Shown here: positions 1 through 8,644 of the stretch, one piece after another
How the letters are laid out: the number at the start of each line of letters is the position of its first letter
Position numbering within the stretch: position 1 is the first letter of the stretch
Assembly: GCA_025934635.1 (NCBI GenBank)
Contig: JAICWX010000169.1
Coordinates: forward strand, 1 to 18,582
Length of the DNA: 18,582 nt
Reading direction: 5' to 3'
DNA from: Streptosporangiaceae bacterium
GTDB taxonomy: Bacteria; Actinomycetota; Actinomycetes; Streptosporangiales; Streptosporangiaceae
Translations under genes and position numbers: made by a program
Notes under the pieces: generated by a model
The model's database searches: none
Told to the model about the DNA's origin: nothing
The model's input: only the letters and a program-made list of their open reading frames with translations

Positions 1-2264
<2,264 letters not shown>

Positions 2265-2269
2265 TCGCA

Positions 2270-2286
2270 CCTCCCGACTCGGGAGG
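2270..2286 (-). promoter_or_regulatory. metH ribosome-binding-site hairpin (SD/anti-SD), expression platform
   Basis: The 17-base sequence CCTCCCGAGTCGGGAGG (minus strand) is a perfect 7-bp hairpin with a 3-nt loop. Its 3' arm contains the GGGAGG Shine-Dalgarno site of metH, 5 nt before the GTG start, and its 5' arm contains the complementary CCTCCC. The first three bases of the 5' arm (CCT, 2286-2284) are also the last three bases of the riboswitch pseudoknot strand GCGCCT. Pseudoknot formation and SD sequestration are therefore mutually exclusive at these bases. The expected behaviour is SD hidden without ligand and exposed with SAH. The pairing is visible in the sequence; the switching is inferred. 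Confidence 0.8.
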
Positions 2287-2375
2287 CGCCCTTGCTTCGC
2301 TGCGCTCAAGCCGATGGCTCGCGCACGGTACCGAGCGTGGCGGGTTCGTTACCCGTTGCAGCGCCTCTCGGCTCC
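2284..2375 (-). promoter_or_regulatory. SAH (S-adenosylhomocysteine) riboswitch aptamer in the metH leader
   Basis: Read on the minus strand, this matches the layout of the SAH-I riboswitch (Rfam SAH_riboswitch) as I recall it. P1 pairs CCGAG (2371-2367) with CTCGG (2335-2331) and extends outward with one mismatch. The core AGGCGCTGCAA follows, close to the GAGCGCUGCAA core of the known aptamer. P2 is CGGGT/ACCCG (2355-2351 with 2345-2341) with a 5-nt loop, followed by CCACG before the 3' strand of P1 (CCAGG in the known one). An internal hairpin TGCGC...GCGCA occupies 2325-2301. The pseudoknot pairs AGGCGC (2366-2361) with GCGCCT (2289-2284). SAH riboswitches control SAH-recycling and methionine-cycle genes including metH and turn genes on when SAH rises, which fits this position. 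The match was made by eye, with no covariance model run. Confidence 0.85.
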
Positions 2376-2573
2376 GGAGACCAGGTTACAGTGCCAGACC
2401 CCAAATCCGCGAACGATTTCTTGTGGCCCGCCACAAGTCCCTGGTCACGGCGCTCATGGCCTGGCCTCGCTGACTGACGCTAGGTACACGTTACGCCGGG
2501 GGGCCAGCTTGAGCAGCAAAGACGGTATCTAGCCGCATTCCGGCTTCCGGCGCCAGTCCCTAGCGTCTTGCTC

Positions 2574-3887
2574 ATGAGCCACAATTCCGCGTTCGGGAAG
2601 CGATCAACCCACTCCGTTCGGCGCCCGGGGTTCAAGACCCTGGCCGCCACGCTCGCCGTCGCCGGCCTGACGGCGCTGGCCGGCGCGGGCGCGGCTTCGG
2701 CCGCCCCGGCCGTCCGGCCGTCCGGCCTGTCCGCCCGGGGCCAGCTGGTCTCGGTCACCCCGCTGCGTACCCTGCCCACCGCGGCCGCCGTGCGGTCCGA
2801 GCTGACCGCCGACGGCTTCGACCCGGCGTCGGTACGGTACGGCGTCCGCAGCTTCCGGCTGGTGTACCGGACGGTGGACAGCCGCGGCCGCCCGGCCACC
2901 GCGAGCGGCCTGATGGTGCTGCCGGCCGACGGCGCCCGCCAGCTCAGGGTGGTCTCCTACACCCACGGCACCGAGATCTACCGCGGCGACGCGCCGTCCA
3001 GGCAGCCGTCCGGCTTCGAGCCCGCTCCCGCCTACACCTTCGCCTCGGCCGGATTCGCCGTCGCCGCCCCCGACTACCTCGGCCTCGGTACCGGGCCCGG
3101 CCTGCAGCCCTACCTGGACCTGCCGTCGGAGACCACGGCGACGCTGGACATGCTGCGGGCGGTGCGCCACTACCTCACCGGACACGGCGAGACGGCCCGG
3201 CGGGACGTGCTGGCCACCGGCTTCTCCCAGGGCGGCCCGGCCGCGCTTGCGCTCGGCCGGGCGCTGCAGGACGGCGCGGACCCGTGGTTCCGGATCGGCG
3301 CGCTGGCCCCGATCAGCGGGCCCTACGACCTGCCCGGCGCCGAGGCGCCCGCCATCGCCGACGGCGACCTGGTCCGGCTGAACCCCGATCCGCAGCTGGG
3401 GGCCAAGCTGAGCGTCCTGTACGCGGCGTTCGGCTTCGTCGCCCTGAACCGCGTGCATCATGTCTACTCCTCGCCCGCGCAGGTGTTCCAGGAGCCCTAC
3501 GCCGGCACCATTGAGGCACTGCTGAACGGCGACCACACCGAACGGGAGCTGGTGGCAGGTACCCCGGCCCAGCTAAGCGACCTGCTCACGCCGCGCGGAT
3601 TCGCGATGCTGCGCCAGCCGGCCGGAGCGTTCGAGGCGGCGCTGAAGGCCGATAGCAGCTCCTGCGACTGGACGCCCCAGGTACCTGCCCGGCTGTACCT
3701 GGCTACCGGCGACGAACAGGTCGTCAACGCGAATACCGGGCACTGCCAGGCGGACTTCGCCGCTCGCGGTGCGCGGGTTCCGGCGGTCAACCTCGGCACG
3801 CCCGACCACGACGGCTCACGGCATTTCGGATCCAGCGCGGCGGGCACCGCCCGGATCGTCCGCTGGTTCTCCCGGCTGGCCGCCTGA
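2574..3887 (+). CDS. Secreted alpha/beta-hydrolase, LIP-type (secretory) lipase/esterase
   Basis: Predicted exported serine esterase/lipase of 437 residues. The N-terminus has basic residues (KR, RR) followed by a hydrophobic Ala/Leu/Gly-rich stretch at about residues 20-42 and an ASA-type cleavage site, a standard signal peptide. An RRPGF motif makes Tat export conceivable, but the motif is not canonical. The mature protein shows the oxyanion-region YTHGTE motif, then APDYLGLG, and the nucleophile elbow GFSQGG with Ser218. Asp380 (GDEQVV) and His412 (DHDGS) are the probable remaining triad members. This arrangement matches the secretory lipase (LIP) family, common in actinobacteria; the substrate is not predictable. 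A TTG two codons upstream is in frame, but the ATG is preferred. No clear ribosome-binding site is visible. It diverges from metH and converges on the P450 gene with a 6-bp gap. Confidence 0.88.
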   Translation: MSHNSAFGKRSTHSVRRPGFKTLAATLAVAGLTALAGAGAASAAPAVRPSGLSARGQLVSVTPLRTLPTAAAVRSELTADGFDPASVRYGVRSFRLVYRTVDSRGRPATASGLMVLPADGARQLRVVSYTHGTEIYRGDAPSRQPSGFEPAPAYTFASAGFAVAAPDYLGLGTGPGLQPYLDLPSETTATLDMLRAVRHYLTGHGETARRDVLATGFSQGGPAALALGRALQDGADPWFRIGALAPISGPYDLPGAEAPAIADGDLVRLNPDPQLGAKLSVLYAAFGFVALNRVHHVYSSPAQVFQEPYAGTIEALLNGDHTERELVAGTPAQLSDLLTPRGFAMLRQPAGAFEAALKADSSSCDWTPQVPARLYLATGDEQVVNANTGHCQADFAARGARVPAVNLGTPDHDGSRHFGSSAAGTARIVRWFSRLAA

Positions 3888-3893
3888 CCTGGG

Positions 3894-6128
3894 CTACAGA
3901 TCGAGGACGAGGCGCGCGGTGCACGAGCGGGACACGCAGATCATCATGCGGTCCCCGGCCGCGCGCTCCTCCTCGGTCAGCACCGAGTCGCGGTGGTCGG
4001 GCAGGCCGGACAGCACGCCGGTCTCGCAGGTGCCGCAGGTGCCCTCGGCGCAGGACGACAGCACCCCGACCCCGGCCTCCTCCACCACGTCCAGGATCGA
4101 GCGGTCCGGCGGGACCGTCAGCCGCAGCTCGCTGCGGGCCAGTTCCACGTCGAAGGCCTCGGCCCGGACCGGCGCGGTCAGCGGCCGGGCGCTGAACCGC
4201 TCCACGTGCAGCGACCGCGGCGGCCACGCCCGGCAGCGCTCCTCGACCGCGGCCAGCAGCGGCTCCGGGCCGCAGCAGTAGACCAGCGTGTCCGGCTGCG
4301 GGACACCGAGCCAGCAGTCCAGGTCAAGTAGGCCCGTCTCGTCCTGCGGAGCCGCCGTGACGCGGTCGCCGTACGGGGCCAGTTCCGGCAGGAACGCCAT
4401 CGCCGCCCGCCGCCGCCCGCCGTACAGCAAGTTCCAGTCGGCCCCGGCCGCCGTCGCCGCGGCGATCATCGGCAGGATCGGCGTGATGCCGATGCCGCCC
4501 GCGATGAACAGGTACCGCGGCGAGTCCGCCAGCTCGAAGTTGTTGCGCGGCCCGCGGACCCGGACCGTGTCGCCGGCGCGCAGCCGGTCGTGCACGAACA
4601 TCGAGCCGCCGCCGCCCTGCGCGTCGCGCAGGATGCCCAGCCGCCACCCGTGGTGGTCGGCCGGGTCGCCGCACAGCGAGTACTGCCGGGTCGGGGCGCC
4701 GGGCAGGATCAGGTCCACGTGCGCGCCCGGCGCCCACGGCGGCAGCGGGCTGTCCGCGATCTGGCGCAGGGTCAGCGCCACCACGCCGTCGGCGGCCTCG
4801 TCCTTGCCCTCCACCCGGACGTCCGCCTCGAACTCCCGGGTGAGCACGGTCATGCTGGTCGAGTCGCGCCGCACGGTCTCCACGTGGGCGTGGTGTTCCG
4901 GGGCGGCGGTCGCCGGGAACGCCAGGCGCAGGTTGTCCCAGACGTACATGTTCGGCGTGGTGCGGTAGCGCACCGGCGGCGCGGCGATCGTGTAGTCGCC
5001 GAGGACCGGCAGCGCCTCCTCCAGCGCGACCTTCGCCTCGAGGCGGGCCAGCGGCGCGCCGAGGCAGCCGTGCATCCCCTCGCCGAACCCGAGGTGCCGG
5101 AACCGTCCCCGGGTCACGTCGTACCGGTCCGGATCGGCGAACCGCCGCTCGTCGCGGTTCGCCGCCCCGTAGACCAGCACGACCCGCCCGCCCGCCGGGA
5201 TGGTGACGCCGTGCAGGGTGACCTCGCGCGACGTCGTCCGGCCGACCAGCTGCAGGGGAGTGGCCAGCCGGATCGCCTCCTCGACCGCGTCCGGGATCAG
5301 GGCCGGGTCCGCCCGCAGGATGGCACGCTGATCCGGGTTCTCGGCCAGCAGCTTGAACAGCGTCCCGATCAGCCCGGCGGTGCTCTCCACGCCGCCCAGG
5401 AACAGCACCATCATCAGGCCGAGGACCTCCGAGGCGATCCCGAAGTCCTCCTCGGCGAACGGCATCCCGTCGATCTCGGCGGTGACCAGGTGCGTCACCA
5501 GGTCCCCGCGCGGGCGGGCGCGCCGTTCGTGCAGCAGGTCGATGAAGTAGGCCTGGATGCCGGCCGTGGCGGCCTTGGCCACCGGGGTGAGCCGGGAGTC
5601 GTCGGGCTTGCGGTCCTTGAGCTCGTGCACCCAGCGATTGAGCTGCTCCCGGCCCTGCGCGCGGGCCGCGGGCAGGCCGAGCAGGTCGAAGAACACCTCG
5701 TTGGGCGTCGGCCAGGCCAGTTCCTGGGCCATGTCCACGGTGCCCCGGTGCCGCCAGGCGTCGACCAGGCCGCGTACCACCGCGCGGACGGCGTCTTCCC
5801 GCTCGGCGATCCGGTTGGGCAGCAGCTGCGGCTGGATCATCCGGCGGACCTGGTCGTGCCGCGGGTTGTCGATGTCCGGCAGGAAGCCGGGGCCGCTCTG
5901 GTCCTTGGCGGTGTCGTCGATGTCGATGCCCTCGTAGGACAGGAACGTCTGCGGGTCCGTGGCGGCCGCGCGCACGTCCTCGAACCGGGACAGCGCCCAC
6001 CAGTTCCACTTCTTGCTGTAGAACACCGGGGCCTCGTCGCGCATCCACTTGTACACCGGGAACGGATCAGCCTGGAACTCCTGGCTGAACGGGTCGTACT
6101 CCATCACCCGCGTTGCGCTGCTGCTCAT
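3894..6128 (-). CDS. Self-sufficient cytochrome P450 fused to a phthalate-dioxygenase-reductase-like module (CYP116B-type layout)
   Basis: A 744-residue single-chain monooxygenase. Residues 1-405 are a P450 domain: I-helix GGVEST (245-250), K-helix ExxR at E284-R287, and heme loop FGEGMHGCLG (348-357) with ligand Cys355. After a linker of about 25 residues comes a reductase of the phthalate dioxygenase reductase type: flavin motif RQYSL (481-485), NAD(P)H motif GGIGITP (544-550) with YCCGPEPLL (617-625), and a C-terminal plant-type 2Fe-2S domain with Cys693, Cys698, Cys701 and Cys731. Electrons would run NAD(P)H to FMN to 2Fe-2S to heme with no partner protein. The domain order is that of P450RhF/CYP116B, which is slightly longer (about 780 aa). 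The start is supported by GAGGG 6 nt upstream. The substrate is unknown. The divergent LacI-type regulator and shared half-sites suggest inducible, possibly catabolic, expression. Confidence 0.93.
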   Translation of the reverse strand: MSSSATRVMEYDPFSQEFQADPFPVYKWMRDEAPVFYSKKWNWWALSRFEDVRAAATDPQTFLSYEGIDIDDTAKDQSGPGFLPDIDNPRHDQVRRMIQPQLLPNRIAEREDAVRAVVRGLVDAWRHRGTVDMAQELAWPTPNEVFFDLLGLPAARAQGREQLNRWVHELKDRKPDDSRLTPVAKAATAGIQAYFIDLLHERRARPRGDLVTHLVTAEIDGMPFAEEDFGIASEVLGLMMVLFLGGVESTAGLIGTLFKLLAENPDQRAILRADPALIPDAVEEAIRLATPLQLVGRTTSREVTLHGVTIPAGGRVVLVYGAANRDERRFADPDRYDVTRGRFRHLGFGEGMHGCLGAPLARLEAKVALEEALPVLGDYTIAAPPVRYRTTPNMYVWDNLRLAFPATAAPEHHAHVETVRRDSTSMTVLTREFEADVRVEGKDEAADGVVALTLRQIADSPLPPWAPGAHVDLILPGAPTRQYSLCGDPADHHGWRLGILRDAQGGGGSMFVHDRLRAGDTVRVRGPRNNFELADSPRYLFIAGGIGITPILPMIAAATAAGADWNLLYGGRRRAAMAFLPELAPYGDRVTAAPQDETGLLDLDCWLGVPQPDTLVYCCGPEPLLAAVEERCRAWPPRSLHVERFSARPLTAPVRAEAFDVELARSELRLTVPPDRSILDVVEEAGVGVLSSCAEGTCGTCETGVLSGLPDHRDSVLTEEERAAGDRMMICVSRSCTARLVLDL

Positions 6129-6156
6129 CGTCCGCCCTCGGTCACCGTCATCTACT

Positions 6157-6192
6157 ATTGGACAAAATTGGAATTAATTAGATCGTTCCAAT
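6157..6192. promoter_or_regulatory. Putative operator in the P450 promoter region
   Basis: An AT-rich island in otherwise GC-rich DNA, 29 bp upstream of the P450 start. ATTGGA occurs at 6157-6162 and again at 6167-6172, exactly 10 bp apart, and its inverse TCCAAT is at 6187-6192. ATTGGAA (6167-6173) and TTCCAAT (6186-6192) form a 7-bp inverted repeat with a 12-bp spacer. The 13-mer TAGATCGTTCCAA at 6179-6191 recurs at 6402-6414, just before the LacI-family gene. Sharing a motif between a regulator leader and its divergent neighbour's promoter is typical of a local regulator's sites. The spacing is wider than in a classical LacI palindrome, so the binding protein is inferred. Confidence 0.5.
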
Positions 6193-6245
6193 CCATTCAG
6201 GCTCCCTCGCCGGCCGGCCTTTGTCAAGACTCAGGAGGATCCGCA

Positions 6246-6404
6246 GTGCCCGGTACCGCCGCGCCGACCTCGGTTCCTACGCGCTCGGTGTGCCCCCGGG
6301 TACCGTCTTGCGTACCCGGGGGCACACCGACTCCTGGCCCCGGAGGCGGTGCGGCGTGTGTCAGCACCTGCGAGTGGTCGATGGGCTACGCTCGTCTCCA
6401 GTAG
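6246..6404 (+). CDS. Possible small ORF, 52 aa, Cys/Pro-rich, function unknown
   Basis: A GTG start with a near-ideal AGGAGG (6233-6238), 7 nt upstream, opens a 52-codon frame ending in TAG at 6402-6404. The peptide is rich in Pro, Gly and Thr and has four cysteines (two about six residues apart near the middle, two near the end). No family is recognised. The strong ribosome-binding site argues for translation. Against it, a perfect 19-bp hairpin occupies the middle of the frame, and GC-rich DNA gives chance frames easily. It could be a leader peptide for the downstream regulator, a small secreted or modified peptide, or nothing. The stop codon overlaps the second copy of the putative operator motif. 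Confidence 0.3.
   Translation: MPGTAAPTSVPTRSVCPRVPSCVPGGTPTPGPGGGAACVSTCEWSMGYARLQ
6285..6330. repeat. Perfect 19-bp inverted repeat (hairpin, 8-nt loop)
   Basis: The arms at 6285-6303 (TCGGTGTGCC... ending GGGTAC) and 6312-6330 (GTACCC... ending CACACCGA) are perfectly complementary over 19 bp with an 8-nt loop, CGTCTTGC. The stem is mostly G/C and no T-tract follows on either strand, so it is not a canonical intrinsic terminator. It lies between the divergent P450 and LacI-family genes, 125 bp before the regulator's start. It could be a GC-only terminator, an mRNA-stability or attenuation element in the regulator leader, or a protein-binding palindrome. Confidence 0.85.
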
Positions 6405-6454
6405 ATCGTTCCAACGGCGTTAAGGCAGCGGCTGATACCGCGACGGAGGTCCGG

Positions 6455-7573
6455 ATGACGGCCCATGGCGAGCGGCCCAGCCCGGACAAGCCCGGCCCGG
6501 ACAAGCCCGGCCCGGACAAGCCCGGCCCGGACGGGCGGCCCGGCGGCGCCGGATCCCGGCCGACCATCCGCGACGTGGCCGAGCGGGCCGGCGTCTCCAA
6601 GTCCCTGGTCTCCCTCGTCCTGCAGGGCTCGCCGAAGGTCAGCGCCGACCGGCGCGCCGCCGTGGACCGCGCCATCGCCGAGCTCGGCTACCGGCCCAAC
6701 GCGGCCGCCCGGACCCTGCGCGAGGGACGCAGCCGGGCCATCGGCGTGCTCCTCAACGACGTCCGCCACCCCTGGTACGTCGACCTGCTCGACGGGCTGA
6801 TCTCGGTCGTGGAGGCCGGGGGCAGGCACCTGGTCCTCAGCGGCGGCGGCCGGCTGGACCGGCGCACCGACGATTCGGTCCTGCGCGGCTTCCTCGGGCT
6901 CGAGGCCGACGGGTTCGTGCTGGCCGGCACCCAGGCCAACTCGCCGGTCATCGCCGAGATCGCGGGCGTCGTCCCCACCGTCGCGGTGGGCTGGCGCGAC
7001 ATCGACCTGCCGCGAGTGGACGCGGTGGCCAACGACGACCTGCTCGGCGCCACGCTGGCCACCCGCCACCTGATCGAGCTCGGCCACCGCCGGATCGCGC
7101 ACATCTCCGGGCGCGTGTCCGGCACCGGCAACATCGTCCCCAAGCTGCGCCAGCAGGGCTACGAGGACACCATGCGGGCCAGCGGGCTCGGCGCGCACAT
7201 CAGGACCGAGTCGGCCGACTTCACCGAGGACGGCGGCTACCGTGCCACCGTGCGCCTGCTCAGCGGGCCCGAACCACCCACCGCGATCTTCGCCGTCGAC
7301 GACCTGACCTGCGTCGGCGCCCGGTCGGCGGCGTCGGAGATGAACGTCGACGTGCCCGGCCGCCTCTCGCTCGTCGGCTACGACAACACCTACCTGGCCC
7401 GGCTGCGGTCGATCTGGCTCACCAGCGTGGACAGCGCCGGCTTCGACTGCGGCCGGCTCGCCGCCCGCACCCTGCTGGCCCGCGTCGCCGACCCCGGCCG
7501 CCCCGCCGGGCTCCACCTGCTGCCCCCCGCCCTGCAGGTCCGCGGCTCCACCGCCCCGCCGCCGTCAAGTTGA
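6455..7573 (+). CDS. LacI-family transcriptional regulator
   Basis: A 372-residue DNA-binding regulator. After an unusual N-terminal tail of about 35 residues built on PDKPG repeats, the LacI-type helix-turn-helix covers about residues 36-58 (TIRDVAERAGVSKSLVSLVL), followed by the hinge (GYRPNAAARTLREGRS). The periplasmic-binding-protein-like sensor domain runs from about residue 95 to the end, with recognisable segments GVLLNDVRHPWY, FAVDDLTCVGA and GYDNTYLARL. The effector is probably a small molecule and cannot be named. The ATG is chosen because GGAGG lies 5 nt upstream. The frame continues further upstream, but without family homology. It diverges from the self-sufficient P450, and the motif TAGATCGTTCCAA occurs in both promoter regions, so it probably controls the P450 and itself. 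Confidence 0.93.
   Translation: MTAHGERPSPDKPGPDKPGPDKPGPDGRPGGAGSRPTIRDVAERAGVSKSLVSLVLQGSPKVSADRRAAVDRAIAELGYRPNAAARTLREGRSRAIGVLLNDVRHPWYVDLLDGLISVVEAGGRHLVLSGGGRLDRRTDDSVLRGFLGLEADGFVLAGTQANSPVIAEIAGVVPTVAVGWRDIDLPRVDAVANDDLLGATLATRHLIELGHRRIAHISGRVSGTGNIVPKLRQQGYEDTMRASGLGAHIRTESADFTEDGGYRATVRLLSGPEPPTAIFAVDDLTCVGARSAASEMNVDVPGRLSLVGYDNTYLARLRSIWLTSVDSAGFDCGRLAARTLLARVADPGRPAGLHLLPPALQVRGSTAPPPSS
6481..6532 (+). repeat. In-frame 15-bp tandem repeat (about 3.5 copies)
   Basis: The unit CCCGGACAAGCCCGG is repeated three times without mismatch, followed by a partial fourth copy. It encodes repeated Pro-Asp-Lys-Pro-Gly units in the N-terminal tail of the LacI-family regulator. Because the unit is a multiple of three, copy-number changes would lengthen or shorten the tail without breaking the frame. 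Confidence 0.9.
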
Positions 7574-7638
7574 CGTATTTCTCCTGCCGCGCCGTGCTCC
7601 TGATAACGAACATGCCCGTCTGCGCTCATGGAGGGAAC

Positions 7639-8199
7639 GTGACATTCGCGGCCGACTTCCTCAGGCTGAACCTGCTGGCCCTGCCCTGGCGGTCCGCCCG
7701 CCTCGGCGCCGGCCTCTACCGGGGGATCGGGAACCACTCCAAGCCGCTGCTCCTGCTGGCGCCAGCCGCCGGCAACTCCGTCGAACCGCACGTCAGGTAC
7801 GCGGTCGGCCTGGAGCTCACGCTGGCCGACGGCATGGTGATCCAGGATCTGGGACAGCTCGTCGTCACCCGTGACCGGATCATCGGGATGGTCACGTACG
7901 GCTCGGTCGGCCCGGCCACGCTGGACGCCGCGGCGGGGGCGGTCTACGCCTTCTCGGCCGGGCTGGATGGCCTGCAGTGCTCCGAGATCGTCAAGAAGCG
8001 GCGGGGTGTTCCTGGCGGAATGTTCATCAGGCCCGGAGAGGGCCAGCCGCCGGAGTTCGAACTACGGGTCAAATCCGTGCTGGGGAGCCTGGACGACGAC
8101 GGGCGGCTGACCTTCGGTGCGTCGCTGGCCGACCTGGCGAAGGTACTCGCGCCCGGGATGCGGAGCCTGCCGGATCCCTGTACCAGCAGCAGCTTGTGA
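7639..8199 (+). CDS. Conserved-looking hypothetical protein, family not recognised
   Basis: A 186-residue protein with no signal peptide, no clear membrane helix and no catalytic motif I can name. The start is the GTG at 7639, with GGAGGG 3 nt before it. The frame is open upstream to 7570 but would overlap the promoter region. The N-terminal quarter is Leu/Arg-rich (FLRLNLLALPWRSARLGAGL). The middle has an alternating beta-like pattern (RYAVGLELTLADGMVIQDLG, then LVVTRDRIIGMV), which resembles small beta-barrel or PH/GRAM-like folds; that is only an impression. The gene lies 65 bp after the LacI-family gene on the same strand and could be co-transcribed or have its own promoter. Its stop is 7 bp from the stop of a degraded SDR gene on the other strand. 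Confidence 0.7.
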   Translation: MTFAADFLRLNLLALPWRSARLGAGLYRGIGNHSKPLLLLAPAAGNSVEPHVRYAVGLELTLADGMVIQDLGQLVVTRDRIIGMVTYGSVGPATLDAAAGAVYAFSAGLDGLQCSEIVKKRRGVPGGMFIRPGEGQPPEFELRVKSVLGSLDDDGRLTFGASLADLAKVLAPGMRSLPDPCTSSSL

Positions 8200-8206
8200 G
8201 CGCGGG

Positions 8207-8335
8207 CTAGCGCAGGATCGCCGCCGTCGGTGCACAGGGTCTGGCCGGTGAGCGCCGCCGCCCCGTCCGAGGCGAGGAAGGCCACGGTGGCGGCCACGTC
8301 GCCCGGCACCAGCGTGCGGGGAAGTGCCGCGTTCG
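8207..8335 (-). pseudogene. C-terminal remnant of a short-chain dehydrogenase/reductase (SDR)
   Basis: The minus strand encodes a typical SDR C-terminus: PGDVAATVAFLASDGAAALTGQTLCTDGG, the last part of the Rossmann enzyme after the active site. SDRs usually end a few residues after the final DGG. Here the original ending appears one frame over, as ATC CTG CGC TAG (ILR and stop, 8218-8207), so a small indel separates DGG from the old stop. The whole N-terminal and catalytic part (TGxxxGxG, YxxxK) is absent. Upstream it is joined directly to a flavoprotein start in a different frame. The piece cannot make a functional SDR. Confidence 0.72.
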
Positions 8336-8436
8336 GCCGATTCCACCACGAGCACGCTGTGCCCGGCGTCATGCGCAGCGATCGCGGCACACGCCCCGGC
8401 CGGCCCGTAGCCCGCCACCACGACGTCAGCCCTCAT
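8322..8436 (-). pseudogene. N-terminal remnant of an FAD-dependent oxidoreductase
   Basis: From an ATG at 8436 with a GGTGGAG-like ribosome-binding site, the first 33 or so residues read ADVVVAGYGPAGACAAIAAH and on to SVLVVES. This is the classical dinucleotide-binding beta-alpha-beta unit (GxGxxG variant GYGPAG, closing acidic residue E) of FAD-dependent dehydrogenases such as the fumarate reductase/ketosteroid dehydrogenase type. After that the family match stops and the DNA continues as an SDR C-terminus in another frame. The simplest reading is a deletion that removed most of this gene and the 5' part of a downstream SDR gene in the same operon. The exact junction (about 8322-8335) is a visual estimate. 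Confidence 0.7.
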
Positions 8437-8456
8437 GCCCGCTCCACCAACCGAGC

Positions 8457-8486
8457 TTTCATCAAATGAAAACGACTTTCTAGAAA
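8457..8486. promoter_or_regulatory. Paired palindromes upstream of the flavoprotein/SDR remnant, putative operator
   Basis: TTTCATCAAATGAAA (8457-8471) is a 6-bp inverted repeat with a 3-bp centre, and TTTCTAGAAA (8477-8486) is a perfect 10-bp palindrome. Both are built from TTTC/GAAA half-sites, and AAACGA is repeated 15 bp apart (8469-8474 and 8484-8489). The pair sits 20-50 bp upstream of the old flavoprotein start, where a TetR- or LacI-type repressor site would be expected. Binding protein unknown. Confidence 0.4.
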
Positions 8487-8644
8487 CGATGCTACACCCT
8501 GACCTCGAGCTGCCTCATCTCTTGCGCCGCTTCCCGGGCGCCAGGCAATAAGACCGAACCAGGCTCCTCAATCACAATATTCTCTTGCGAACCTTTATTT
8601 GAATTATCTTAATATAATGGAAATTTGGTACGGGTGACGATATT
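8487..8644 (+). promoter_or_regulatory. Intergenic region with AT-rich promoter island before the HNH gene
   Basis: No gene is seen between the remnant operon and the HNH gene. Positions about 8565-8660 are strikingly AT-rich for this genome and include a perfect TATAAT (8613-8618), about 27 bp before the ATG at 8645, as expected of a sigma-70-type -10 box. A -35 box at the right spacing is not convincing (TTGCGA at 8585 is too far away). The base composition differs sharply from all neighbouring intergenic DNA. Confidence 0.45.

Noticed and set aside
2284..2375. SAM-IV, SAM-II or cobalamin riboswitch before metH
   Set aside because: The conserved cores of those classes, including the cobalamin B12 box, are not seen. 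The core, stems and pseudoknot fit the SAH class instead.
6285..6330. Canonical Rho-independent terminator
   Set aside because: No T-tract on either strand and no gene ending just before it. Kept only as an inverted repeat.
7570..7638. N-terminal extension of the 186-aa hypothetical protein to 7570
   Set aside because: The GTG at 7639 has a ribosome-binding site. The extension is Cys-rich, unlike the rest, and lies directly at the stop of the LacI-family gene.
8062..8436. A functional 124-aa flavoprotein-like gene
   Set aside because: Only the first 33 or so codons match the family; the rest is out-of-frame SDR and antisense sequence.
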